From positions 1-64,000 of the forward strand of contig CAYMYX010000007.1 of assembly GCA_964394795.1 (NCBI GenBank): 64,000 nt of DNA, read 5' to 3'. Numbering within the stretch: the first letter of the stretch is position 1; each line of letters begins with the position of its first letter. The notes under the pieces were generated by a model. The model did no database searches. It was not told the DNA's origin and saw only the letters and a list, made by a program, of their open reading frames with translations. Both the position numbers and the translations under genes were made by a program. The stretch comes from CAYFUF01 sp964394795 (GTDB taxonomy: Bacteria > Bacillota > Clostridia > Tissierellales > Peptoniphilaceae). Below are positions 42,437 to 51,160 of the stretch, piece after piece.

Positions 42437-43738
42437 ATGAAGTACAAAATCGTCACTTATGGTTGCCAGATGAACGAGCACGATTCCGAGCGTATCGCTT
42501 ACCTTCTCGAGAATATAGGCTACCAACCAACCGAGGAAAAGAACGAAGCGGACTTTATCCTCTATAACACCTGCCTTGTCAGGGAAAATGCTGAGCTGAA
42601 AGTGTATGGGCAGATTGGTACGTATAAGAAGTGGAAGGAAGAGAACCCGGATAAGATTCTTGCTATCAGCGGATGCATGATGCAAACCGGTCCTGCCCGC
42701 GACATCATCAAAGAGAAGTACCCACAGGTTGATTTGGTCTTCGGTACTCGCAATATCGCAAAATTGCCCCAGCTTTTGGCTAGACACAAAGAAACAGGGG
42801 AGAGAGTATTTGATATCGAGGCTTATGAAGACGACCAGTTAGACTACGATCGTACCAGTTCCAGCTTTGCTTACGTCAACATCTCTACGGGTTGCAATAA
42901 CTTTTGCAGTTACTGTGTCGTCCCTTATGCGAGAGGAAGGGAGACTAGCCGTTCTTCTGAAGAGATCATCACGGAAGTAGAAGCTTTGGCTGCGAGAGGT
43001 TACAAGGAAATTATGCTCCTCGGTCAAAATGTCAATTCCTACGGTAATGATGGTGATGAGATTTCTTTTGCTGAACTCCTTCGCCGTGTCCATGAGATTG
43101 ACGGCATCGAGCGCATTCGTTTCATGTCTTCCCATCCTAAGGATGTACCTGATGAACTGATTGATGTCATCGCGGAGTCTCCAAAGATTGAGCGCCACTT
43201 CCACTTAGCCCTCCAATCGGGATCCAACAAGGTCCTTAAAGAAATGAACCGTAAGTATACCCGTGAACAGTTCATCGCCTTAGCTAAAAAATTAAGAGAC
43301 CGGATTCCGGGGATAGCACTATCTACGGATATCATTGTAGGCTTCCCAGGTGAAACAGAGGAAGACCACCAAGATACGATGGACCTTTGCAAAGAGGTTA
43401 AGTTTGATTCCGCCTTTACCTTCATCTACTCACCAAGGCCTGACACCCAGGCGGCAAAACGGGAGGATCAAATCCCCGAAGAAGTTGCCAGCCGTCGGTT
43501 CCAAGAGCTTTTGGATGTCATCTATCCCATCTTCTTAGAAAGCAACCAAAAGGATGTGGGCAAAAAGTCCAGAGTCTTATTGGAGACGGTATCGAAAAAC
43601 AACGACCAGATGCTATCCGGCAGAGACGCAGAGAACAAGCTGGTCCATGTCCCCGGCGATGCTAGTATGATAGGTGAAATGGTGGACGTGGAGATCGTGT
43701 CCTGCAATTCTTTTTCCTTGACGGCAAAGAGAATCTAA
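42437..43738 (+). CDS. miaB: tRNA-2-methylthio-N6-isopentenyladenosine methylthiotransferase MiaB
   Basis: Radical-SAM enzyme that adds methylthio to i6A37 made by MiaA (48351-49289). N-terminal cluster domain with YGCQMNEHDSE (Cys10) and two further Cys, radical-SAM CxxxCxxC at Cys153, Cys157 and Cys160, and a C-terminal TRAM domain (about 370-433). AAGGAG precedes ATG 42437; the frame is open upstream but lacks similarity. Length 433 aa. No clear promoter was found in the gap after the terminator. Confidence 0.96.
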   Translation: MKYKIVTYGCQMNEHDSERIAYLLENIGYQPTEEKNEADFILYNTCLVRENAELKVYGQIGTYKKWKEENPDKILAISGCMMQTGPARDIIKEKYPQVDLVFGTRNIAKLPQLLARHKETGERVFDIEAYEDDQLDYDRTSSSFAYVNISTGCNNFCSYCVVPYARGRETSRSSEEIITEVEALAARGYKEIMLLGQNVNSYGNDGDEISFAELLRRVHEIDGIERIRFMSSHPKDVPDELIDVIAESPKIERHFHLALQSGSNKVLKEMNRKYTREQFIALAKKLRDRIPGIALSTDIIVGFPGETEEDHQDTMDLCKEVKFDSAFTFIYSPRPDTQAAKREDQIPEEVASRRFQELLDVIYPIFLESNQKDVGKKSRVLLETVSKNNDQMLSGRDAENKLVHVPGDASMIGEMVDVEIVSCNSFSLTAKRI

Positions 43739-43763
43739 TTAACTATACGAAAGGAGTGTAGTG

Positions 43764-46412
43764 ATGAGGTGGAAAACCTTAGATTATGACAAGTTAACCC
43801 CGATGATGCAGCACTACATTTCTATTAAACGTCGGCATCCGGACTGTATCATCATGTATCGTTTAGGCGACTTCTATGAGATGTTCTTTGATGATGCGGA
43901 AACCGCATCCAGGATACTGGAACTTGCTTTGACTGAGCGAGATTGCGGCCTGGAAGAAAGGGCTGCCATGTGCGGGGTTCCCCAACACGTGGTGGAAACC
44001 TATATCTCCAGATTGGTCACCGCCGGTCAAAAAGTAGCAGTTGTTGACCAAATGGAAAATCCGGCTGAGGCTAAGGGGTTAGTGAAAAGATCGGTTACTC
44101 GTATCATCACCCCCGGAACGCTGACGGATACCGATTCCTTAAACCAAAAAGAGAATAACTATCTGTTGGCGGTCTATGTGCATGGCCATCGCCTAGGGAT
44201 TGCCTATACAGATATTTCAACAGGAGAAATTTCAGCAACGGAGTTAAAAGAAGTTCAATCGATTGAAACCAGCATACTCGATTGGATTACGACCCTGAGA
44301 CCATCCGAACTTCTCTTTATAAACGATGAAGATTTCGTTCAAAAGAGTTTTCTTAATGAGGTCCCAGACCAGGATGCCATTGACCTTGCTTATGTGGAAA
44401 GAGAAGGCATCTTTTTGACGCGCCTCAATCCGGTCGCCTATGATAACAAGAACGTTGAGGCAATCCTAAACAAATACCTCAGTAAGAAGAACCGACAGTC
44501 GATGGATAAGCATTTAATGGCTAGCATAGCTTTAGCGACCATGCTGGATTATATTTACAGTTTCCAAGATAAGAAACTAGACCACTTAAATGAAGTCCGG
44601 TGGTTGAATCCTCAGCAAGTCCTAAAAATGAACGCCTCAACCAGGGAGAACTTGGAGATTCACTACAATATCAACACCCGTTCAAAGAAGCATTCCTTGC
44701 TGGGTGTTATGAATCAAACCCAAACGGCGATTGGCTCTAGGCTCCTGAGCAAGTGGCTTGAATTTCCGCTGCTCGATGTTGATGATATCGAAGAGAGACT
44801 GGATATCGTCGACTACTTCTATCATAACTTAGTCCTTCAGACCAAGATCAACGATAATCTCAGCAAGATATATGATTTAGAAAGGCTGTTGAGTAAGTTT
44901 TCCTATAATCGGGGGAATGCCAGAGACATGCTGGCACTAGGCTTATCCTTGAAGCCTCTTCCTGCGTTGAAAGTCCTCCTATCTGAAACGGATTCACCCT
45001 TATTAAAGAAGATTGGGGATGACCTTGATACGATTCAGGATGTCGCTGTTGCCATAGAGAAGGCAATCGAGGAGAATCCTCCACTGACCCTGACGGAAGG
45101 TGGTCTCATCAAAACGGGCTACGATGAAAAGCTTGATCATATCCGTCAATCCAGCGATAGGGCTAGGGAAAGACTACTCAATTATGAGGTTGAAGAGCAA
45201 GAGAGAACAGGGATAAAGAACCTACGTGTGGTCTTTAAGAAGAACATGGGCTACTTCATTGAAGTAACCAATTCGAATCTACAAAAGATTCCGGACGACT
45301 ACCGGAGGAGGCAAACATTAAAAAATGCCGAACGCTTTCTCACCGACGAATTGGAAGAACAAACGCGAATCATATTAGGTAGCGAGCAGGCCATCTTCGA
45401 CTATGAATACAATCTTTTCCAAGAGCTAAGATCTTATATAGGCCAACAAACGGTCCGAATTCAAACTACGGCAGAAACCATTGGCCGTCTTGATGTTCTC
45501 CTCTCTTTTGCGAAAGTGGCTAAGAAGAATAACTACGTACGTCCCGTTTTCCACGATAGCGATGAGATTACGATCAAAAATGGCCGCCATCCAGTAGTTG
45601 AGCAGACCTCTTCTCAGTTTATCGGTAATGATTTAGAGATAGGCGATGCCGGCAATCGAATTCACATCATCACGGGTCCGAACATGGCCGGTAAATCGAC
45701 CTATATGAGACAGAATGCGTTGATTGTGCTTATGGCACAAGTTGGTAGCTTCGTGCCGGCTGACTCTTGTCATCTACCTATCACCGATCAGATATTCACG
45801 AGAATTGGTGCCCTTGATAATTTAGCTAGTGGCGATTCTACCTTCATGGTTGAAATGAAGGAGATGGCCAACATCCTACGAGATGCGACTAATAGAAGCT
45901 TTCTCATTCTCGATGAGGTAGGGCGGGGTACCAGCACGAATGATGGTTTATCAATTGCCTATGCCATCGTTGAATATCTCTCAAGAGAGACGAAGGCGAA
46001 GACCCTGTTTGCTACCCACTATCATGAGTTAACCGCGTTGAGCGATCAATGTGAGGATGTTCAAAACAAGAAGGTGGATATCGAAGAACAGGGGGGCGAC
46101 CTCCTCTTCCTGAGAAAAGTTATAGATGGAAAAGCAGATAAGAGTTACGGCATTGAAGTTGCTCGCTTGTCCGGCTTGCCGCAAGAAGTGCTTCAACGAG
46201 CAAGCTACTTGCTTACAACCATCGATGAGGGTAACGAGCTGAATGCGCTGGCTGACTTACCGGAACAAACCAGGCTCAATGATGACTTTACTGCATTCGA
46301 GAAGGACACGATCATTCGGGAATTACAGGATATCAATATCGAAGAGCTCAGTCCTATTCAAGCATTAAACCTGTTGAATCAGTTTGTCTTGCGCAGTCAA
46401 GACGTGGATTAA
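43764..46412 (+). CDS. mutS: DNA mismatch repair protein MutS
   Basis: Mismatch sensor. The N-terminal GDFYEMF (35-41) contains the Phe-x-Glu mismatch wedge. Connector, lever and clamp domains follow; Walker A GPNMAGKST is at 638-646, then LDEVGRGTSTNDG and a short C-terminal tail. ATG 43764 is preferred to the GTG before it, with AAGGAG at 43751-43756. Length 882 aa. The miaB-mutS-mutL-miaA order is common in Firmicutes. Confidence 0.97.
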   Translation: MRWKTLDYDKLTPMMQHYISIKRRHPDCIIMYRLGDFYEMFFDDAETASRILELALTERDCGLEERAAMCGVPQHVVETYISRLVTAGQKVAVVDQMENPAEAKGLVKRSVTRIITPGTLTDTDSLNQKENNYLLAVYVHGHRLGIAYTDISTGEISATELKEVQSIETSILDWITTLRPSELLFINDEDFVQKSFLNEVPDQDAIDLAYVEREGIFLTRLNPVAYDNKNVEAILNKYLSKKNRQSMDKHLMASIALATMLDYIYSFQDKKLDHLNEVRWLNPQQVLKMNASTRENLEIHYNINTRSKKHSLLGVMNQTQTAIGSRLLSKWLEFPLLDVDDIEERLDIVDYFYHNLVLQTKINDNLSKIYDLERLLSKFSYNRGNARDMLALGLSLKPLPALKVLLSETDSPLLKKIGDDLDTIQDVAVAIEKAIEENPPLTLTEGGLIKTGYDEKLDHIRQSSDRARERLLNYEVEEQERTGIKNLRVVFKKNMGYFIEVTNSNLQKIPDDYRRRQTLKNAERFLTDELEEQTRIILGSEQAIFDYEYNLFQELRSYIGQQTVRIQTTAETIGRLDVLLSFAKVAKKNNYVRPVFHDSDEITIKNGRHPVVEQTSSQFIGNDLEIGDAGNRIHIITGPNMAGKSTYMRQNALIVLMAQVGSFVPADSCHLPITDQIFTRIGALDNLASGDSTFMVEMKEMANILRDATNRSFLILDEVGRGTSTNDGLSIAYAIVEYLSRETKAKTLFATHYHELTALSDQCEDVQNKKVDIEEQGGDLLFLRKVIDGKADKSYGIEVARLSGLPQEVLQRASYLLTTIDEGNELNALADLPEQTRLNDDFTAFEKDTIIRELQDINIEELSPIQALNLLNQFVLRSQDVD

Positions 46413-46422
46413 GTTGGTGTTT

Positions 46423-48342
46423 ATGATTCAAGTATTATCTACCGAAACGATACAAAAAATAGCCGCCGGAGAAGTGATTGAACGGCCGGTTTCTGTGGTT
46501 AAAGAGCTGGTTGAGAACTCGATTGACGCCGGTGCGGATTCTATCATTGTGGAGATCCGAAAAGGCGGAAAAGAGTACATCCATGTACAGGACAATGGAT
46601 CCGGTATTGAGAAGGATGACTTTGAGACTGCTTTTGAGCGCCATGCCACATCAAAAATCAGCGATTTCGATGACCTTTACCGAATCCATTCTTTAGGCTT
46701 TCGCGGGGAGGCTTTAGCGAGTATCGTCTCGGTTTCCCGCGTTTCCGCGCGGTCCAAAACCGAACCTGAATCTCTAGGCAGCGAATTACAATACGAAAAT
46801 TCTAAGTTAATCAGTAAAAAACCGATGGCCATGTCCACCGGTTCCGAAATTGTCGTGGAAGACCTATTCTTCCATGTCCCTGTTCGCAAAAAGTTTCTGA
46901 AGTCCGATCAAGCTGAAGGAAATCAGATTACCAGCCTAATGTACAGCCTTGCTGTTGGCAATCCCCAGATATCTTTTCAGTTTATCAAGGATGGACGACA
47001 TATTTTCCAAACGAATAAGGACAATAGCTTTGAAGAGAACCTGATGGTCCTCTTCGGTTTAACCTATTTTGAGTCTCTTATAACTATCCAGGGGGAAAGT
47101 GAAAACTTCAACTTGCGTGGCAGTATAGGAGATAATACCTATTTCCGAGCTAACCGACAAATGCAGTTTCTCTATGTTAACGGCCGCTATGTTGAACATG
47201 AGGAGATACGCAAGATAATAGAAGACTTGTATAAAACAGTAATTCCCAACGGTCGTTTTCCTGCCTATCAGCTCTTTATAGAAACGAATCCGGCAAATAT
47301 TGATATCAATATCCACCCGAATAAGCAGAAAATTAATTTCTTTGAGTTTGATAAATTAGCATCTCTAGTCGAAGAAACTGTTAAGGAAGCCTTGTTTGCT
47401 CGTCCTCGACTATCCCAGCTGGAATCCGCTGATAATCCAAAAGGGAAGTCAACAATCTTACAAGACCTCTCCTCCGATGATGCCTATCAGAAGATTCTGC
47501 AGACCTATCAATGGAACTCAGATCAAGGGAATCAATTGGTTAGGGAAGATGGAGCAGGCAGTGCTGGTAATCAAGAAGCCGAAAGCGATTCCGCTACTCT
47601 AGATGATGAAAAAGACCTCTTCGATTTTGTTGAAATAGCAGACTTGGATGAAGATGAAATTAATGCACCCGAAAATTCGGTTGAAATGATCATCGACTCG
47701 GAAGAAGTAGAACAAGAGGAATTCGACCATGGCGTTACTGAAGAGGAGTCCTTGCTCCCACCATGGCCCAAGCTGAGATTCCAAGGAATCATCTTTAAAA
47801 CCTACATCATGCTGGAAGATGGAGCCAGCGGCGACCTTCTACTCATCGATCAGCATGCCGCCCATGAACGAATCAATTACGAGAAGTTTATCCGCCAGTT
47901 CAACTCCGGTGAGGTAGTCAGCCAAGTATTGATTAATCCTGACCACATTAAGTTGACTGAGCTACAAAGTGAAGAACTAAAGGGCAAGACCGAACTGCTA
48001 GAAGAGATGGGTTTCTCTTTTTCCTTCCTCGGGGAACGAGACTTGGTGTTACGTGAAGTACCGGTCCTCTTCCATCAACCGGAGCTGGGTGATCTCTTCA
48101 CCACCTTAATCGATACCGACACCTCTTCCCTGAGAGATATGGATGATATCGTGCACCGCTTGGCTACTAAGGCTTGCAAAGCCTCGGTAAAACAAGGCGA
48201 TGTGTTATCTACACACGAAGTCGAATCCTTATATCAAGAGCTAGGCAAATGCGACTATCCGTTGACTTGCCCACATGGCCGTCCAACCTTGGTCCGTGTG
48301 TCAAAGAAGGAATTTGAAAAACTATTTTACCGTATCAAATAG
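46423..48342 (+). CDS. mutL: DNA mismatch repair endonuclease MutL
   Basis: GHKL ATPase N-terminus with ENSIDAGAD (31-39), DNGSGI and GFRGEALASI. An acidic linker (about 355-445) connects to a C-terminal domain bearing the endonuclease motif DQHAAHERINYE (476-487), ACKASVKQGD and CPHGRP. That motif marks MutL that nicks DNA itself, as expected without MutH. Length 639 aa. No strong ribosome-binding site is seen before ATG 46423; it starts 10 bp after mutS. Confidence 0.96.
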   Translation: MIQVLSTETIQKIAAGEVIERPVSVVKELVENSIDAGADSIIVEIRKGGKEYIHVQDNGSGIEKDDFETAFERHATSKISDFDDLYRIHSLGFRGEALASIVSVSRVSARSKTEPESLGSELQYENSKLISKKPMAMSTGSEIVVEDLFFHVPVRKKFLKSDQAEGNQITSLMYSLAVGNPQISFQFIKDGRHIFQTNKDNSFEENLMVLFGLTYFESLITIQGESENFNLRGSIGDNTYFRANRQMQFLYVNGRYVEHEEIRKIIEDLYKTVIPNGRFPAYQLFIETNPANIDINIHPNKQKINFFEFDKLASLVEETVKEALFARPRLSQLESADNPKGKSTILQDLSSDDAYQKILQTYQWNSDQGNQLVREDGAGSAGNQEAESDSATLDDEKDLFDFVEIADLDEDEINAPENSVEMIIDSEEVEQEEFDHGVTEEESLLPPWPKLRFQGIIFKTYIMLEDGASGDLLLIDQHAAHERINYEKFIRQFNSGEVVSQVLINPDHIKLTELQSEELKGKTELLEEMGFSFSFLGERDLVLREVPVLFHQPELGDLFTTLIDTDTSSLRDMDDIVHRLATKACKASVKQGDVLSTHEVESLYQELGKCDYPLTCPHGRPTLVRVSKKEFEKLFYRIK

Positions 48343-48350
48343 GGGGCAAC

Positions 48351-49289
48351 ATGACCGGCAAGCAAAAACTGATTTTCATCGCAGGACCGACTGGGGTAGG
48401 GAAGACAGACCTCAGTCTTCAGCTTGCCGAAGATTTCAATGGTGAAATCATTTCAATGGATTCCATGCAGATATATAACGGGATGGACATCGGGACAGCA
48501 AAGGTGAGCATCGATGAGCAAAAGAGGGTAGTCCACCACCTCATCGATATTGTAGAGCCTGGAGAAAGGTTCACTGTTCAGGACTATCAGGAGCTGGCAA
48601 AAGCGAAGATTGAGGAAATAGGAAGTAAAAACAAAACTATTTTCTTTGTCGGGGGTACTGGCCTCTATATGGACGCCATCATCCAGGACTATTCCTTTGC
48701 CGATGTAGATCGCAACGATCAATTACGCCAAGATTTGGAAGCATCCTATGATCAGGATGGGGGACAAGCTCTTTATAAACGTTTACAGGAGGCTGATCCT
48801 GCTACAGCTAAGCAGTTGACCACAAGCGATAAGAAGAAAATAATACGTGCTCTAGAAATATTGGAAGAGACAAACAAGCCCCTTTCCCAACATAAGCTAG
48901 AGGATACCGAAGAAGCAAAATATGACAGCCTTATCTTCATCTTAAATCGACCAAGACCGGAGCTTTATGCGCGTATTGATCAACGAGTGAACCAAATGGT
49001 TGAGGAAGGTTTGATTGAAGAGAATATGGCGTTATTGAAAAGAAAGCTTCATCCATCGAGTCAGGCCTTACAGGCAATCGGTTATCGCGAGATATTGTAT
49101 TATCTCAAGGGTTTAATGACCAAAGAGGAGAGCATTCGACTTTTGCAACAGAATACAAGGAATTATGCGAAAAGGCAGCTGACTTGGTTCAGGAAAACTG
49201 AAGGTGCTGTCTGGATAGACGTTACAGGGAATAAGGAAGATATCTACGCTGAGATGCAAGTAAAGATATCCGCCTTCTTGAAAGGATAA
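48351..49289 (+). CDS. miaA: tRNA dimethylallyltransferase
   Basis: Transfers dimethylallyl to A37 of tRNAs reading UNN, the substrate for MiaB. P-loop GPTGVGKT (12-19), ISMDSMQIYNGMDIGTAK, VGGTGLYMDAII, and ALQAIGYREI near 245. DMAPP would come from IspH in this window. Length 312 aa. GGGGGCAAC lies before the ATG. Confidence 0.96.
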   Translation: MTGKQKLIFIAGPTGVGKTDLSLQLAEDFNGEIISMDSMQIYNGMDIGTAKVSIDEQKRVVHHLIDIVEPGERFTVQDYQELAKAKIEEIGSKNKTIFFVGGTGLYMDAIIQDYSFADVDRNDQLRQDLEASYDQDGGQALYKRLQEADPATAKQLTTSDKKKIIRALEILEETNKPLSQHKLEDTEEAKYDSLIFILNRPRPELYARIDQRVNQMVEEGLIEENMALLKRKLHPSSQALQAIGYREILYYLKGLMTKEESIRLLQQNTRNYAKRQLTWFRKTEGAVWIDVTGNKEDIYAEMQVKISAFLKG

Positions 49290-49292
49290 ATG

Positions 49293-50567
49293 ATGCTCAC
49301 AGAAAGTCAAAAACTCTACGCCAAAGAGTTTAGTCTCCCCATCGAACTCGTTGAGCAAGTTAGTGGGTGGGAGGCAGAACTGGAAGATGATTTTAAGAAA
49401 TTCCATGAGATCAGAGAAATCAATCAGATCAAAGTATTGCGAGCTTTCCAAGAGTCTGGTCTGGGGCAGGCGGACTTTTTTTCTGCAACAGGTTATGGAT
49501 ATGGAGACACTGGTAGGGAAAAAACGGAGGACATCTACCGTCGTTACTTCAAAGCCGAGGACGCCATCGTTCGCCCTTCAATTGCCTCGGGAACCCACGC
49601 CCTATCAACGGTCCTCTTTGCCTTATTAAATCCTGGAGAAAGGCTCCTGTGCGCCACAGGCCACCCCTACGATACCCTCCAAGAAGTCATAGGGATTAGG
49701 GGGGAGGAAGTCGGGACCCTTTTTGAAAAGGGCGTAATCTACGACGCTGTTCCTCTCAAAGAGAATGGCTCAGTAAATTATGAAGCTTTAAACGAGGCTT
49801 TAAAGACGCCCGCGAAAGTCATCGAGCTGCAAAGATCAACCGGTTATACCTCGAGACGAGCTTTTACTATCGAAGAGCTAGAAGAAGCTATTTCTTTTAT
49901 CAAGGAGAGACAACCGGGGGCAATCGTCATGGTCGACAATTGCTACGGTGAATTTACAGAAACGAAAGAGCCTACAGAAGTCGGTGCGGATATCATCGCA
50001 GGATCTCTAATCAAAAATCCTGGCGGCGGTATCGCCATATCCGGTGGCTATATTTGTGGTAGGGAAGACTTGGTTCTTCGTTGTATCAACCATTTAACTG
50101 CACCGGGACTAGGCAAGGAAACCGGCCTGACTTTTGGTACCACTAGGACGACCCTACAAGGATTCTTCCTTGCTCCCCACATTACAATGGAAGCCCTTAA
50201 GGGAGCTTTACTTTTTGCTAAGGCTTACGATGCTTTAGGTTACCGAATTGCACCCAAGGTAACAGACAAGAGGTCAGATATCATTCAGTCTGTAGAGTTA
50301 GGGGATCCTGACAAGGTGATTGCCTTCTGCCGTGCGGTGCAGAAAGCGGCGAACGTTGGTTCTACAGTGACCCCTTATCCTTGGGATATGCCGGGGTATA
50401 GTGACAAGGTGATAATGGCTTCCGGTGGCTTCATCGATGGATCATCCATTGAAGTTTCCGCTGATGGCCCCTTACGAGAACCTTTCACCGTATATTATCA
50501 AGGCGGCTTGGTCTATGAACAAGCAAAATTGGCTTGTATGCTGACTTTAAAAGCGTTAAACCACTGA
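49293..50567 (+). CDS. Methionine gamma-lyase-like PLP protein (YnbB family)
   Basis: Fold-type I PLP enzyme of the family once called aluminium-resistance protein. The PLP lysine lies in GSLIKNPGGG (Lys241), with IASGTHALSTVLFALL and VMVDNCYGEF before it. The true substrate in this family is not settled. Of two adjacent ATGs, 49293 has the better spacing from AAAGGA. Length 424 aa. It follows miaA, as ynbB does in Bacillus after hfq and hflX, which are missing here. The terminator starts within its last codons. Confidence 0.85.
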   Translation: MLTESQKLYAKEFSLPIELVEQVSGWEAELEDDFKKFHEIREINQIKVLRAFQESGLGQADFFSATGYGYGDTGREKTEDIYRRYFKAEDAIVRPSIASGTHALSTVLFALLNPGERLLCATGHPYDTLQEVIGIRGEEVGTLFEKGVIYDAVPLKENGSVNYEALNEALKTPAKVIELQRSTGYTSRRAFTIEELEEAISFIKERQPGAIVMVDNCYGEFTETKEPTEVGADIIAGSLIKNPGGGIAISGGYICGREDLVLRCINHLTAPGLGKETGLTFGTTRTTLQGFFLAPHITMEALKGALLFAKAYDALGYRIAPKVTDKRSDIIQSVELGDPDKVIAFCRAVQKAANVGSTVTPYPWDMPGYSDKVIMASGGFIDGSSIEVSADGPLREPFTVYYQGGLVYEQAKLACMLTLKALNH

Positions 50568-50586
50568 GAAAATCAGTGGTTTTTTT
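50558..50586 (+). terminator. Terminator overlapping the end of the YnbB-like gene
   Basis: AAACCACTGA, loop GAAAA, TCAGTGGTTT, then a T run. The stop codon TGA (50565-50567) is inside the left arm. Confidence 0.92.
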
Positions 50587-50599
50587 CTTGCAAAAACAC

Positions 50600-50628
50600 T
50601 TGACCACGAACAAATGTTCCTGTATACT
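50600..50628 (+). promoter_or_regulatory. Promoter of the yneA-like gene
   Basis: TTGACC (50600-50605), 17 bp, TATACT (50623-50628). The spacer contains one LexA box, and a second lies just downstream of the start site. Confidence 0.78.
50607..50620. promoter_or_regulatory. LexA (DinR) box 1
   Basis: CGAACAAATGTTCC matches the Bacillus SOS box CGAAC-N4-GTTCG except for the last base. It lies between the -35 and -10. Confidence 0.85.
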
Positions 50629-50638
50629 AAAAACATGA

Positions 50639-50652
50639 AGAACATTTGTTCG
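50639..50652. promoter_or_regulatory. LexA (DinR) box 2
   Basis: AGAACATTTGTTCG matches the SOS box except for the first base. Its centre is 32 bp from box 1 (about three helical turns), and its 12-base core is the reverse complement of the core of box 1. Confidence 0.85.
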
Positions 50653-50666
50653 TAAAGGAGCCGACA

Positions 50667-50984
50667 ATGAAAAGAACAAGAATTATTAATCCAAAACGTT
50701 TCTACCGTTTTCTAACGGTATTTATATTCGTTACTGTGTTTTTTGCATTCCTCATTATCAATGCGTTTACTCAAGAGGAAGCCCTTGGTGCCAGTGATCG
50801 TTCTACTGTAGATACGATCACCGTCAAAGTACAGCGCGGTGATAGTATTTGGTCCTTAGCCGAACCTTATGCCCAAGAGATGAAAGTAGACACCAGATCC
50901 CTGGTACGACAAATATATGATTTAAATAATTTGGATGTCATGACCATTCACCCAGGTCAAACCCTCAAGATTCCAAATATTTAA
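50667..50984 (+). CDS. yneA: YneA-like SOS-induced LysM membrane protein (probable division inhibitor)
   Basis: A basic N-terminus, one membrane helix (about 13-33), then an extracytoplasmic LysM domain (about 52-103) with VQRGDSIWSLAEPY and HPGQTLKIPNI. Topology and length (105 aa) match B. subtilis YneA, which halts division during the SOS response. Two LexA boxes overlap the promoter, giving direct support for SOS control. AAAGGAG (50654-50660) supports ATG 50667. In Bacillus yneA sits opposite lexA; no lexA is found here. The division-inhibitor role is inferred. Confidence 0.85.
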   Translation: MKRTRIINPKRFYRFLTVFIFVTVFFAFLIINAFTQEEALGASDRSTVDTITVKVQRGDSIWSLAEPYAQEMKVDTRSLVRQIYDLNNLDVMTIHPGQTLKIPNI

Positions 50985-50992
50985 TATAGAAG

Positions 50993-51026
50993 AGAGCCTG
51001 TTGCCCCCGTAACGGGTTCTTTTTTA
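50993..51026 (+). terminator. Terminator after the yneA-like gene
   Basis: AGAGCCTGTT (50993-51002), loop GCCCCCGT, AACGGGTTCT (51011-51020), then a T run. Confidence 0.85.
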
Positions 51027-51067
51027 TTGCTGAGAAAGAGAAATGATTTCCCAAAAAGTGGTGTTAT

Positions 51068-51076
51068 TGGTATAAT
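51068..51076 (+). promoter_or_regulatory. Extended -10 promoter of the nucleoside ABC operon
   Basis: TGGTATAAT with a perfect -10 (51071-51076), 85 bp before the start codon. The -35 region is weak. Confidence 0.5.
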
Positions 51077-51097
51077 TTTTATAGACCTATGTGTTTT

Positions 51098-51112
51098 TTG
51101 AAAACGTTTTAT
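51098..51112. promoter_or_regulatory. Candidate CcpA (cre) site
   Basis: TTGAAAACGTTTTAT fits the cre consensus WTGNAANCGNWNNCW except for one base (A in place of the final C). It lies downstream of the -10, where repression of the importer would be possible. No ccpA gene is in the window. Confidence 0.3.
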
Positions 51113-51128
51113 TTATTTATTAGCAATG

Positions 51129-51146
51129 ATAATCAACTCTGATTAT
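51129..51146. repeat. Inverted repeat upstream of the nucleoside ABC operon
   Basis: ATAATCA, ACTC, TGATTAT, a perfect 7-bp palindromic pair ending just before the ribosome-binding site. It may be an operator or a leader hairpin. Confidence 0.4.
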
Positions 51147-51160
51147 TAGGAGGGGACCGA

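Noticed and set aside
51124..51140. Fur-box-like AATGATAATCA before the nucleoside importer
   Set aside because: Only the central 11 of 19 positions fit; the flanks do not, and the operon has no iron link. The dyad reading is better.
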